Shown: positions 1 to 5,874 of the stretch, in pieces | How the letters are laid out: each line of letters opens with the position of its first letter | Numbering within the stretch: the first letter of the stretch is position 1 | Notes under the pieces: generated by a model | Database searches by the model: none | The model's input: only the letters and a program-made list of their open reading frames with translations | Told to the model about the DNA's origin: nothing | Made by a program: the position numbers and the translations under genes | Assembly (NCBI GenBank): GCA_017614095.1 | Contig: JAGACN010000160.1 | Location: 1-5,969, forward strand | Reading direction: 5' to 3' | Length of the DNA stretch: 5,969 nucleotides | DNA from: Clostridia bacterium | Lineage (GTDB): Bacteria; Bacillota_A; Clostridia; Oscillospirales; CAG-382

Positions 1-507
1 AAAGGCGATCCGGACCGGTCCGTGCGGGATGCCGCCCTTCAGCAGCCGTTCGCACATGCAGACGATCTCGGCGATCCCGGCCTTGTCGTCCGCGCCGAGC
101 AGTGTGTCGCCGGAGGCGGTGATCAGCGTTTTCCCCTTCTTATCCTTCAGATAGGGGAAATCGGAAACGCGGATGACCCGTCCGCATTCCGGAAGCCGGA
201 TATCCTTCCCGTCGTAGTTTTCCCAGATCAGCGGGCGGACGTTTTCTCCGCAGAAATCCGGAGCGGTGTCCAGATGGGCGACCCATCCGATCTTCGGCGC
301 GGATTCGTATCCGGGCGTCGCGGGGATCTTTCCGTATACGTTGCAGGTGTCCGTGCGCCGGACGTCCGACACGCCGATGGCGCGGAGTTCGTCCGCGAGC
401 AGATCCGCGAGCGCGAACTCGCGGGCAGCAGACGGCGTGCTTTCGGACGATTCGTCCGAAGTCGTATGGATCTTACAGTAGTTGATCATGCGTTCATAAG
501 GTCTCAT
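1..507 (-). CDS. pepT: Peptidase T (tripeptide aminopeptidase), N-terminal part, cut by the window edge
   Basis: This is a cytoplasmic zinc-dependent aminopeptidase of the M20 family (M20B, PepT) that removes the N-terminal residue from tripeptides. Only 169 codons are visible; PepT proteins are usually a little over 400 residues, so the C-terminal half lies outside the window. The zinc ligand and catalytic Asp appear in the motif HLDT (H78, D80), and the bridging metal ligand is D140 in TLLGADDKAG. These positions match my recollection of the numbering of the E. coli enzyme. The visible part ends at GIPHGPVRIAF, just before the expected TxDEE motif with the catalytic Glu. The start is the ATG at 507, preceded by GGGAGGG at 514-520 with a six-base spacer. 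That site directly abuts the methyltransferase stop codon 13 bases upstream, which suggests cotranscription and possibly translational coupling. The family assignment is strong. A related M20 peptidase is the only realistic alternative. Confidence 0.93.
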   Translation of the reverse strand, partial: MRPYERMINYCKIHTTSDESSESTPSAAREFALADLLADELRAIGVSDVRRTDTCNVYGKIPATPGYESAPKIGWVAHLDTAPDFCGENVRPLIWENYDGKDIRLPECGRVIRVSDFPYLKDKKGKTLITASGDTLLGADDKAGIAEIVCMCERLLKGGIPHGPVRIAF

Positions 508-520
508 CGCGGTCCCTCCC

Positions 521-1270
521 TCACAGGCTGTTCGGTTTTGCGAACACGTAGTATTCCTTTTCGGAATCCATCCTGCGGACCGAAAAGTCCGTCCCGCCGT
601 AAATGGCCTGCGGCAGGAATCCCGCCGCAGACGCCAGCGCCAGCAGCATATGCCGCGAATGGCTGTATTCCGTCTGGATCTCCCGGCCGTATCTGCAGGT
701 CCCGTCCGGCTTCATGTCGTAGAAGCGGTCCAGGATGAACCGGCAGTATTCCGCCCGTTTGGACACTTCGCACCGCCAGTACAGCACTTCGTCGTCCAGT
801 TCGTACACGAAGGTGTTGTCCGCATAGACCTCGCGCATCCGGTAGGAGGTGTTGACGTCGAAGAGGAATACCCCGCCCGGGTCCAGATAGTTGAACGCCA
901 GCCGGAAGATCTCCGACAGGTCCTTGGACGTCCGGATGTAGTTCAGGCAGTCGAAGGAGGAATAGATGGCCTGCACGGTGCCGTACAGTTCGAAGGAACG
1001 CATGTCCTGCATCAGCAGCAGCGTGTTTTTCCCCTCGTTGTTTTCCCGTGCGATGTTCAGCATGTCCGGCGAACTGTCCAGCCCGATCATATTGAATCCG
1101 GCGTCCGCCATCAGCGATGTGATCTTTCCGGTGCCGCAGCCCAGGTCCAGCACGTCGCTGACGGGGATGCGCGCATGGATGCGAATGGCTTCTTTCAGGT
1201 ATTCCGCATAGGGCCCGTACAGTTCTCCGTTGATGCGGTCGTACAGGGAAGCGATGACTCCAAAGCTCAT
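521..1270 (-). CDS. Class I SAM-dependent methyltransferase, substrate unknown
   Basis: This 249-residue soluble protein has a Rossmann-type SAM-binding fold. Motif I is DVLDLGCGTGKIT at residues 39-51. The acidic residue that binds the SAM ribose is D65 in GLDSS (63-67). A motif II-like strand with MQDMR lies at 87-91, and YLDPGGVFLFDVNT at 128-141 is the usual strand 5 region. The N-terminus (SLYDRINGELYGPYAEYL) and overall size resemble the YqeM-like methyltransferases of Bacillota, whose substrates are not established; this is a family resemblance only. No DNA-methylase (D/N)PPY motif and no RNA-binding domain are visible, so a small-molecule, protein or RNA target is equally possible. 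The ATG start is supported by AGGAAGGAG at 1277-1285 with a six-base spacer. It lies 18 bases after asnB and 13 bases before pepT, in the same orientation, so it is probably cotranscribed with them. Confidence 0.88.
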   Translation of the reverse strand: MSFGVIASLYDRINGELYGPYAEYLKEAIRIHARIPVSDVLDLGCGTGKITSLMADAGFNMIGLDSSPDMLNIARENNEGKNTLLLMQDMRSFELYGTVQAIYSSFDCLNYIRTSKDLSEIFRLAFNYLDPGGVFLFDVNTSYRMREVYADNTFVYELDDEVLYWRCEVSKRAEYCRFILDRFYDMKPDGTCRYGREIQTEYSHSRHMLLALASAAGFLPQAIYGGTDFSVRRMDSEKEYYVFAKPNSL

Positions 1271-1288
1271 GTCCGACTCCTTCCTAAA

Positions 1289-3124
1289 TTAACGTAAAAC
1301 GAAGAATTCCTTATACCAGACCAGGAAGACGAAGATGCACCAGATCTGACGCCAGTTGTCCTTCTTGCCGGACACGTGCTCGTCCAGCAGCTTTAGCAGT
1401 TCGTCCGTTTTGAAAAAGCGCTCTGTGTAAGGCGCCCGGAAGGCCTCCCGCACGACGGACGCGTACCGTTCCTCCCTCAGCCAGGCGCGGATCGGGACCG
1501 GAAAGCCCAGTTTTTTCTTTCCGGCCACCTGCTCCGGAACGTGGCGCGCGGCCGCTTTCCGCATGACCAGTTTGGTGCCCTCGGGGGTCGCCTTGTACCG
1601 TCCGGGGATCCTTGAAGCGACGGCGAAGACCTCCTTGTCCAGGAAGGGCACGCGCAGTTCCAGACTGTTCGCCATGCTCATTTTGTCCGCCTTCAGCAGG
1701 ATGTCGCCGATCAGCCAGGTGTGCAGATCGATGTACTGCATCTTGGTCACGGGATCCATGCCTTCCAGCTTGGGGCGCAGGGGCTTGACGAGATCCGCGG
1801 GGGTCTTCTGCCCCTCCGGATAACGCGCGAGCAGCCGCTGCTTGTACGCTTCGCTCATCAGGTTCGTGTTGCCGATGTAGCGGTCTTCCAGATCCATGGA
1901 CCGGCGGATGAGGAAATTCGCCCCTTTCATGGTGGGGTGCTTCCGCGCCAGGTTCCCGAGGCCCTTTCGCCAGCCGCGCGGCAGTTTGTCGTACCAGGAG
2001 ACCGCGAAAGGCTCCTGGTAGACGTTGTAGCCGCCGAAAAACTCGTCCGCGCCTTCGCCGGACAGGCAGACCTTCACATATTTCGCCGCTTCCTGGTTCA
2101 GAAAATACAGCGCGGCGCCCGCCGCGTCCGCCAGCGGCTCGTCCATATGGTACTGGATGGTCGGGATGGCGTCCCAGTATTCGTCCGGACGGATGTAGCG
2201 GACGTGCTCCTCCACGCCGATGCCTTCCGCGAACGCCTTCGCGTATTCCGCCTCGTCGTACTGCTTGTTCTCGTAGCCGACCGTAAACGTCTTATCGACG
2301 TCGGCGATGGACGCGACGAAGCTGGAATCGACGCCGGACGACAGGAAAGAGCCGACTTCCACGTCGCTGATCTTATGCGCCCGGACGGAATCCGCCATGA
2401 TCCGGTCGATGTCGTCCACCCATTCGCTTTCGGCCTTCTGCTCGTCGATGTCGAACCGGGGCTCGTAGTAGCGGGTCAGCGAGAGACTGCCTTCCGACCA
2501 GATCAGATAGTGGGAGGGCATCAGTTTCCGGACCCCCTTGAAGAAGGTCTCTTCACCGGGAGAATACTGGCAGGACAGATACAGCGGGAGCTGCTCTTCG
2601 TTGAATTCCTTTTTGAAGTCCGGATGATTCAGGAAGGCCTTGATCTCGCTCGCGAACAGGAAAACGTCCCCATCCCGGTAGTAGTAGAACGGCTTGATGC
2701 CGTAATAGTCCCGCGCCGCGAACAGCGTTTTCGTTTTCGTGTCCCAGATGACGTACGCGAACATTCCGCGCAGCTGCCGGACATAGTCCGGGCCGTATTC
2801 CTCGTATCCGTGGATGAGGACTTCGCCGTCCGAATGCGTCCGGAAGACGTGCCCCTTTTCCAGGAGGTCGTCCCGCAGCTGATGGAAATTGTAGATCTCT
2901 CCGTTGAAGACCAGTACGACGGTCCGGTCTTCGTTGAACAGCGGCTGGTCGCCGCTGACCAGGTCGATGATGGCCAGACGGCGGTGCCCGAGCGCGATCC
3001 CGTCCGCGCAGAAAAAGCCTTCTCCGTCCGGGCCGCGGTGCCGGATGGCGTCCGTCATCTGCCGGATCAGCGCTTCTTTCTCCTCATTCGGCCGGTTGCC
3101 GGTAAACCCTGCTATTCCGCACAT
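1289..3124 (-). CDS. asnB: Asparagine synthetase, glutamine-hydrolysing (class B)
   Basis: This cytoplasmic enzyme makes asparagine from aspartate, glutamine and ATP through a beta-aspartyl-AMP intermediate. It is 611 residues long, normal for the longer bacterial AsnB/AsnO type. The N-terminal class II glutaminase domain (about 1-210) begins MCGIAGF, with nucleophile C2, R49 in HRRLAI, N74-G75-E76 in FNGEIYN and D99 in SDGEVL. The synthetase domain (about 235-600) has the pyrophosphate loop SSGVDSS (S262-S268) and the ATP/intermediate site SGEGADEFFGGY (355-366). It also has the conserved stretch LLKADKMSMANSLELRVPFLD (about 476-496). All expected catalytic residues are present. The start is fixed because Cys2 must become the N-terminus after Met removal. 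The frame stays open for hundreds of codons upstream, but that stretch is antiparallel to nothing and overlaps polA in another frame, so it is not coding. AGGAGGGG at 3136-3143 precedes the start by 11 bases. The gene lies 20 bases after polA and 18 before the methyltransferase. Confidence 0.97.
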   Translation of the reverse strand: MCGIAGFTGNRPNEEKEALIRQMTDAIRHRGPDGEGFFCADGIALGHRRLAIIDLVSGDQPLFNEDRTVVLVFNGEIYNFHQLRDDLLEKGHVFRTHSDGEVLIHGYEEYGPDYVRQLRGMFAYVIWDTKTKTLFAARDYYGIKPFYYYRDGDVFLFASEIKAFLNHPDFKKEFNEEQLPLYLSCQYSPGEETFFKGVRKLMPSHYLIWSEGSLSLTRYYEPRFDIDEQKAESEWVDDIDRIMADSVRAHKISDVEVGSFLSSGVDSSFVASIADVDKTFTVGYENKQYDEAEYAKAFAEGIGVEEHVRYIRPDEYWDAIPTIQYHMDEPLADAAGAALYFLNQEAAKYVKVCLSGEGADEFFGGYNVYQEPFAVSWYDKLPRGWRKGLGNLARKHPTMKGANFLIRRSMDLEDRYIGNTNLMSEAYKQRLLARYPEGQKTPADLVKPLRPKLEGMDPVTKMQYIDLHTWLIGDILLKADKMSMANSLELRVPFLDKEVFAVASRIPGRYKATPEGTKLVMRKAAARHVPEQVAGKKKLGFPVPIRAWLREERYASVVREAFRAPYTERFFKTDELLKLLDEHVSGKKDNWRQIWCIFVFLVWYKEFFVLR

Positions 3125-3144
3125 GCTTTCACTTTCCCCTCCTG

Positions 3145-5655
3145 TCAATCTTTCGCGTCGAACCAGCTCTTGCCGGACGTGGCTTCCGCGACCAGCGGGA
3201 CGGACAGCTCCATCGCGCCGGTCATTTCCGCTTCCAGGATCCGTTTGACCTGTTCCTCTTCCTCTTTCGGCGATTCCACGATCAGTTCGTCGTGGATCTG
3301 AAGGATCAGTCTCGCGCGGAGGCCTTCCGCACGCAGCCGGCCGTCCACCAGGATCATGGCCTTCTTGATCAGGTCCGCCGCGGTGCCCTGGATGGGCGTG
3401 TTCATGGCGACGCGTTCGCCGAACGCCCGCTTGTTCTTGTTCGATTCCTTCATTTCCGGTATGACCCGCCTGCGGCCGAACAGCGTTTCCACATAGCCGT
3501 TCTCCGCCGCGAAGCGCTTGCTCTCTTCCATATACGCGCGGACCTTCGGATACCGGGCGAAGTAGGAGCGGATGTATTCTTTCGCCCTGGCGACGGAAAT
3601 GCCGAGGTCCTGGGACAGCGAATACTCGCCCATGCCGTAAATGATCCCGAAATTGATGGTCTTCGCGTACTTCCGCATGTCCCGCGTCACCTGATCGGCC
3701 GGCACGCCGAACACCTGCGCGGCCGTGGACGTATGGATGTCCTCCCCGTCGCAGAAGGCGGCGATCAGGGCGGGATCTCCGGCAATATGCGCCAGCAGCC
3801 GCAGCTCGATCTGCGAATAATCCGCGTCCACCAGCACCCAGCCGTCGTCGGCCACGAAGAATTTGCGCAGCTCGCGTCCCTTTTCCGTCCGGACGGGGAT
3901 GTTCTGCAGATTGGGCTCCGCAGAGGACAGGCGGCCGGTCATGGTCGTCGTCTGCTTGAAAGTCGTGTGGATCCGTCCGTCTCCGGACAGCACTCTCAGC
4001 AGCCCGTCTCCGTACGTGGATTTCAGTTTCGCCACTTTCCGGTAGTCCAGGATGTATCCGACCAGCGGATCGCGTTCGGAAAGACGTTCCAGCGTTTCGG
4101 CGTCCGTCGAATAGCCGGATTTGGTCTTTTTGTAGTGCGGCAGGTTCCGTTCCTCGAACAGGACCGCCCCCAGCTGTTTCGGCGAATTGAGGTTGAACGG
4201 ATGGCCGGCGATCCGGTAGATCTCTTCTTCGTACTGCTTCATTTCTTCGGCCAGTTCCTCGTTGAACGCCCGCAGTCCTTCCGCGTCCACCCGGAAGCCG
4301 GTCTCTTCCATCCGCGCCAGCACGAACGCGAGCGGCCGCTCGATCTCCTCGTAAAGCTTCTGCAGAACGGGCGTCATCTGCGCGGACAGAGATGCGTACA
4401 GCGCCGGGAACCGGGCGGGATCCGGGTCGTTCGAGGCTGTTTTCGCGAAGCAGCGGAAATAGATCCCGGCATACGTGATGCCGTTGTCCTCCGGTGACAG
4501 CAGATAGGCCAGCAGGGACAGATCTTCCGCGTGTCCGTCCAGGTCCGCCTCGATGCCGTGCTTCCGCAGCTGGTGGATCAGGTCCTTGACGGACCAGGTC
4601 AGGATCGGCTCCCGGCCCGCCGGGCCTTTCCGCCAGTCCCACCGGGACGCTTCGTCCCAGGTCAGTATGTATTTCCCTTCGCCGTTGAATACCGTGACGC
4701 CCGATTCGCCGGCGCAGAGGGACAGCCGCCCTGCGGACAGGCAGTCCGCCGTCCCGGGTTCCGCTTCCGTTTCAGGCTCCGCTTCGGCCGGTTCGGGCTC
4801 CTGTTCGGACAGCTGTTCCAGGAATTTCCGGAATTCCAGCTCCGTATACAGCGCGCGCAGCGACGCGACGTCGGGCGCGCTCCTCCGGTAGGCTTCCGCT
4901 TCCCCGTCGACGGGCACCTCCCGGCAGATCTCCGCCAGAAAGAGCGATTCGCGGGCAGACGTCTCTCCGGCCTCGAGCTTGTCGTGCAGCGAGCCCTTGA
5001 TCTCGTCCAGATGCGCGTAAACGCCGTCCAGCGAACCGTATTCCGCGATCAGTTTGAGCGCTCCTTTTTCGCCGATCCCGGGCACGCCGGGGATATTGTC
5101 CGACGTGTCGCCCATGATGGCCTTGACGTCGATCAGCTGTTTCGGCGTGACGCCGTACTGCTCCCGGATGCGCGCGACGTCCATCACGCGCGTTTCGTTG
5201 GTGGCCGCCAGGTGGACGGTGACGCGGTCGTCGATCAGCTGGTAGCTGTCGCGGTCGCCCGTCACGATGACGCAGTCGATGCCGCTTTCGGACAGGATGC
5301 GGGAGACGGTCCCGAGCAGGTCGTCCGCTTCGTATCCCTCCTGCTCCAGCACCTTCAATCCGAGCGCGGCCGCGAGCTTTTTCGCATAGGGCATCTGCAG
5401 GGCCAGATCCTCCGGCATTCCGTGCCGGTTGGCCTTGTAGTAGTCGTGCGCCTTGTGCCGGAAGGTCGGCGCCTTGACGTCGAACGCCATGGCGGCGTAC
5501 TCCGGCCGGCCCGCTTCTTCGAACGATTTCCGGACGATGTTCACAAACCCGAACAGCGCGTTCGTCGGCAGTCCCGCCTGATTGGTCAGCGGACGGACGC
5601 CGTAGAATGCCCGGTTCAGGATGCTGTTTCCGTCGAATACGATGCCTGTTGCCAT
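3145..5655 (-). CDS. polA: DNA polymerase I, with 5'-3' exonuclease and a degenerate proofreading domain
   Basis: PolA fills repair gaps and removes RNA primers from Okazaki fragments. The protein is 836 residues. The N-terminal 5' nuclease (about 1-285) retains the acidic metal ligands D8, D59, E109, D111, D112, D134, D136, D183 and D186, with a helix-hairpin-helix at about 188-205 (IPGVPGIGEKGALKLI). A Glu/Pro/Ala-rich linker spans about 284-303. The middle domain (about 304-440) lacks the DxE motif of a 3'-5' exonuclease, so proofreading is probably absent, as in Bacillus and Thermus Pol I. The polymerase domain has motif A DYSQIELR (D612, E617), the O helix RKYAKTINFGIIYG (R661, K665, F669, Y673) and motif C QIHDE (H788, D789). 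F669 predicts discrimination against dideoxynucleotides comparable to the F762 enzymes. The ATG at 5655 is chosen because of GGAGG at 5661-5665. An in-frame TTG at 5694 has no good site and falls in a leader hairpin. It is the first gene of the minus-strand unit. Confidence 0.97.
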   Translation of the reverse strand: MATGIVFDGNSILNRAFYGVRPLTNQAGLPTNALFGFVNIVRKSFEEAGRPEYAAMAFDVKAPTFRHKAHDYYKANRHGMPEDLALQMPYAKKLAAALGLKVLEQEGYEADDLLGTVSRILSESGIDCVIVTGDRDSYQLIDDRVTVHLAATNETRVMDVARIREQYGVTPKQLIDVKAIMGDTSDNIPGVPGIGEKGALKLIAEYGSLDGVYAHLDEIKGSLHDKLEAGETSARESLFLAEICREVPVDGEAEAYRRSAPDVASLRALYTELEFRKFLEQLSEQEPEPAEAEPETEAEPGTADCLSAGRLSLCAGESGVTVFNGEGKYILTWDEASRWDWRKGPAGREPILTWSVKDLIHQLRKHGIEADLDGHAEDLSLLAYLLSPEDNGITYAGIYFRCFAKTASNDPDPARFPALYASLSAQMTPVLQKLYEEIERPLAFVLARMEETGFRVDAEGLRAFNEELAEEMKQYEEEIYRIAGHPFNLNSPKQLGAVLFEERNLPHYKKTKSGYSTDAETLERLSERDPLVGYILDYRKVAKLKSTYGDGLLRVLSGDGRIHTTFKQTTTMTGRLSSAEPNLQNIPVRTEKGRELRKFFVADDGWVLVDADYSQIELRLLAHIAGDPALIAAFCDGEDIHTSTAAQVFGVPADQVTRDMRKYAKTINFGIIYGMGEYSLSQDLGISVARAKEYIRSYFARYPKVRAYMEESKRFAAENGYVETLFGRRRVIPEMKESNKNKRAFGERVAMNTPIQGTAADLIKKAMILVDGRLRAEGLRARLILQIHDELIVESPKEEEEQVKRILEAEMTGAMELSVPLVAEATSGKSWFDAKD
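4747..4803 (-). other. Glu/Pro/Ala-rich linker segment inside polA
   Basis: These codons encode about residues 285-303 of PolA, a low-complexity acidic run alternating Glu with Pro or Ala. It sits exactly between the 5' nuclease and the vestigial exonuclease domain. The DNA shows loosely repeated units of the type GGNTCCGCTTC on the plus strand (for example near 4758 and 4776), consistent with growth by slippage. I infer a flexible interdomain tether; no catalytic role is expected. Confidence 0.7.
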
Positions 5656-5660
5656 GCGTT

Positions 5661-5665
5661 CCTCC
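5661..5665 (-). promoter_or_regulatory. Ribosome binding site of polA (decides the start)
   Basis: GGAGG on the minus strand, five bases before the ATG at 5655. It fixes the PolA N-terminus at MATGIVFDGN rather than at the in-frame TTG 13 codons upstream, and the resulting N-terminus matches where the first catalytic Asp (D8) should fall in a 5' nuclease domain. Confidence 0.85.
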
Positions 5666-5670
5666 AGCGA

Positions 5671-5693
5671 TGTGCGGCGCGCGGGCGCCCACA
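5671..5693 (-). promoter_or_regulatory. GC-rich hairpin in the polA leader, just upstream of the ribosome binding site
   Basis: On the minus strand the arms TGTG-GGCGC and GCGCC-CACA pair around a four-base loop CCGC, with one bulged G between the two parts of the second arm. This gives nine base pairs, seven of them G-C or C-G. The second arm ends five bases before the GGAGG of polA. No U-run follows, so it is not an intrinsic terminator. It could modulate ribosome access, protect the 5' end, or simply reflect GC-rich sequence; the role is inference. Confidence 0.5.
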
Positions 5694-5716
5694 AGATAAG
5701 GTAAATCCGGTATCTT
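5693..5716 (-). promoter_or_regulatory. Weak second stem in the polA leader
   Basis: AAGATA (5711-5716 on the minus strand) and TATCTT (5693-5698) are perfect inverted repeats separated by 12 bases. The stem is six base pairs, mostly A-U, and would form between the predicted transcription start and the GC-rich hairpin, which it touches at one base. It is thermodynamically weak, and a chance occurrence is plausible. Confidence 0.25.
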
Positions 5717-5727
5717 TAATCTTTTGT

Positions 5728-5756
5728 ATTATACTACTTATTGTTGCTTACGTCAA
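5728..5756 (-). promoter_or_regulatory. Sigma-A-type promoter of the polA-asnB-methyltransferase-pepT unit
   Basis: Read on the minus strand, the -35 box is TTGACG (5756-5751, five of six consensus bases), the spacer is exactly 17 bases, and the -10 box is a perfect TATAAT (5733-5728). Transcription should start near 5721, giving a leader of about 66 bases to the polA ATG. As no other promoter or terminator is evident in the short downstream gaps, this is probably the promoter of all four minus-strand genes. The strength is surprising for polA, which may mean that a regulator tempers it. Confidence 0.85.
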
Positions 5757-5760
5757 GCAA
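5744..5760. promoter_or_regulatory. 17-bp dyad over the polA -35 box, possible operator
   Basis: TTGCTT and AAGCAA form a perfect six-base inverted repeat around the five-base centre ACGTC. The dyad completely covers the polA -35 hexamer (5751-5756). Two further outer base pairs can be added after one mismatch (T5741-A5763, T5742-A5762). The position would suit a repressor, but a six-base inverted repeat of some spacing is expected by chance in a gap of this size, so the operator role is tentative. Confidence 0.35.
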
Positions 5761-5817
5761 AAATGGCGCAAACGGGGCAACCGGGGCCGGAGAATTTTCG
5801 GAAAGGCCCGTTCCCGC

Positions 5818-5846
5818 TTGACGAATCGGCCAAGCTGTGCTAAAAT
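5818..5846 (+). promoter_or_regulatory. Extended -10 promoter of the divergent plus-strand gene
   Basis: The -35 box is TTGACG (5818-5823), the spacer is 17 bases, and the -10 box is TAAAAT (5841-5846, five of six consensus bases) preceded by TGC, an extended -10 motif. The predicted start near 5853 leaves a leader of about 20 bases that contains the ribosome binding site. The -35 boxes of this promoter and of polA face away from each other, 61 bases apart. Confidence 0.8.
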
Positions 5847-5862
5847 GAGTGCAGCATTCATC

Positions 5863-5870
5863 AGGAGGTG
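5863..5870 (+). promoter_or_regulatory. Ribosome binding site of the plus-strand gene (decides the start)
   Basis: AGGAGGTG is nearly the full complement of the 16S rRNA tail and lies four bases before the ATG at 5875. It excludes the in-frame ATG at 5845, ten codons upstream, which overlaps the promoter -10 box and would lie upstream of the transcript start. Confidence 0.85.
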
Positions 5871-5874
5871 CCGT

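Noticed and set aside
22..738. A 238-codon plus-strand open frame across pepT and the methyltransferase end.
   Set aside because: It overlaps two well-supported minus-strand genes and has no domain or ribosome binding site.
1721..3301. A 526-codon open frame on the plus strand, antisense to asnB and the end of polA.
   Set aside because: It lies opposite two genes with complete catalytic motifs. Its translation is rich in Arg, Val, Asp and His with no recognisable domain, and there is no convincing promoter or ribosome binding site. GC-rich codon usage in the real genes makes long antisense frames common.
3292..4497. A 401-codon plus-strand open frame antisense to polA.
   Set aside because: It is the mirror of the conserved polymerase and exonuclease coding sequence, with low-complexity content and no start signals.
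3125..4642. The asnB reading frame stays open for about 500 codons upstream of MCGIAGF, suggesting a much longer fusion protein.
   Set aside because: The upstream part is an Arg/Gly-rich out-of-frame reading of polA. A class II glutaminase needs Cys2 at the mature N-terminus, and a ribosome binding site precedes that ATG.
5773..5787. Direct repeat CGGGGC (5773-5778 and 5782-5787) between the divergent promoters.
   Set aside because: Six bases in a GC-rich spacer with a nine-base period is too little to claim a regulator site.
5781..5815. Possible terminator or hairpin from GGGCC and GGCCC in the intergenic spacer.
   Set aside because: Only five pairs with a long unpaired interior, no U-run on either strand, and no gene ending nearby that would need a terminator.
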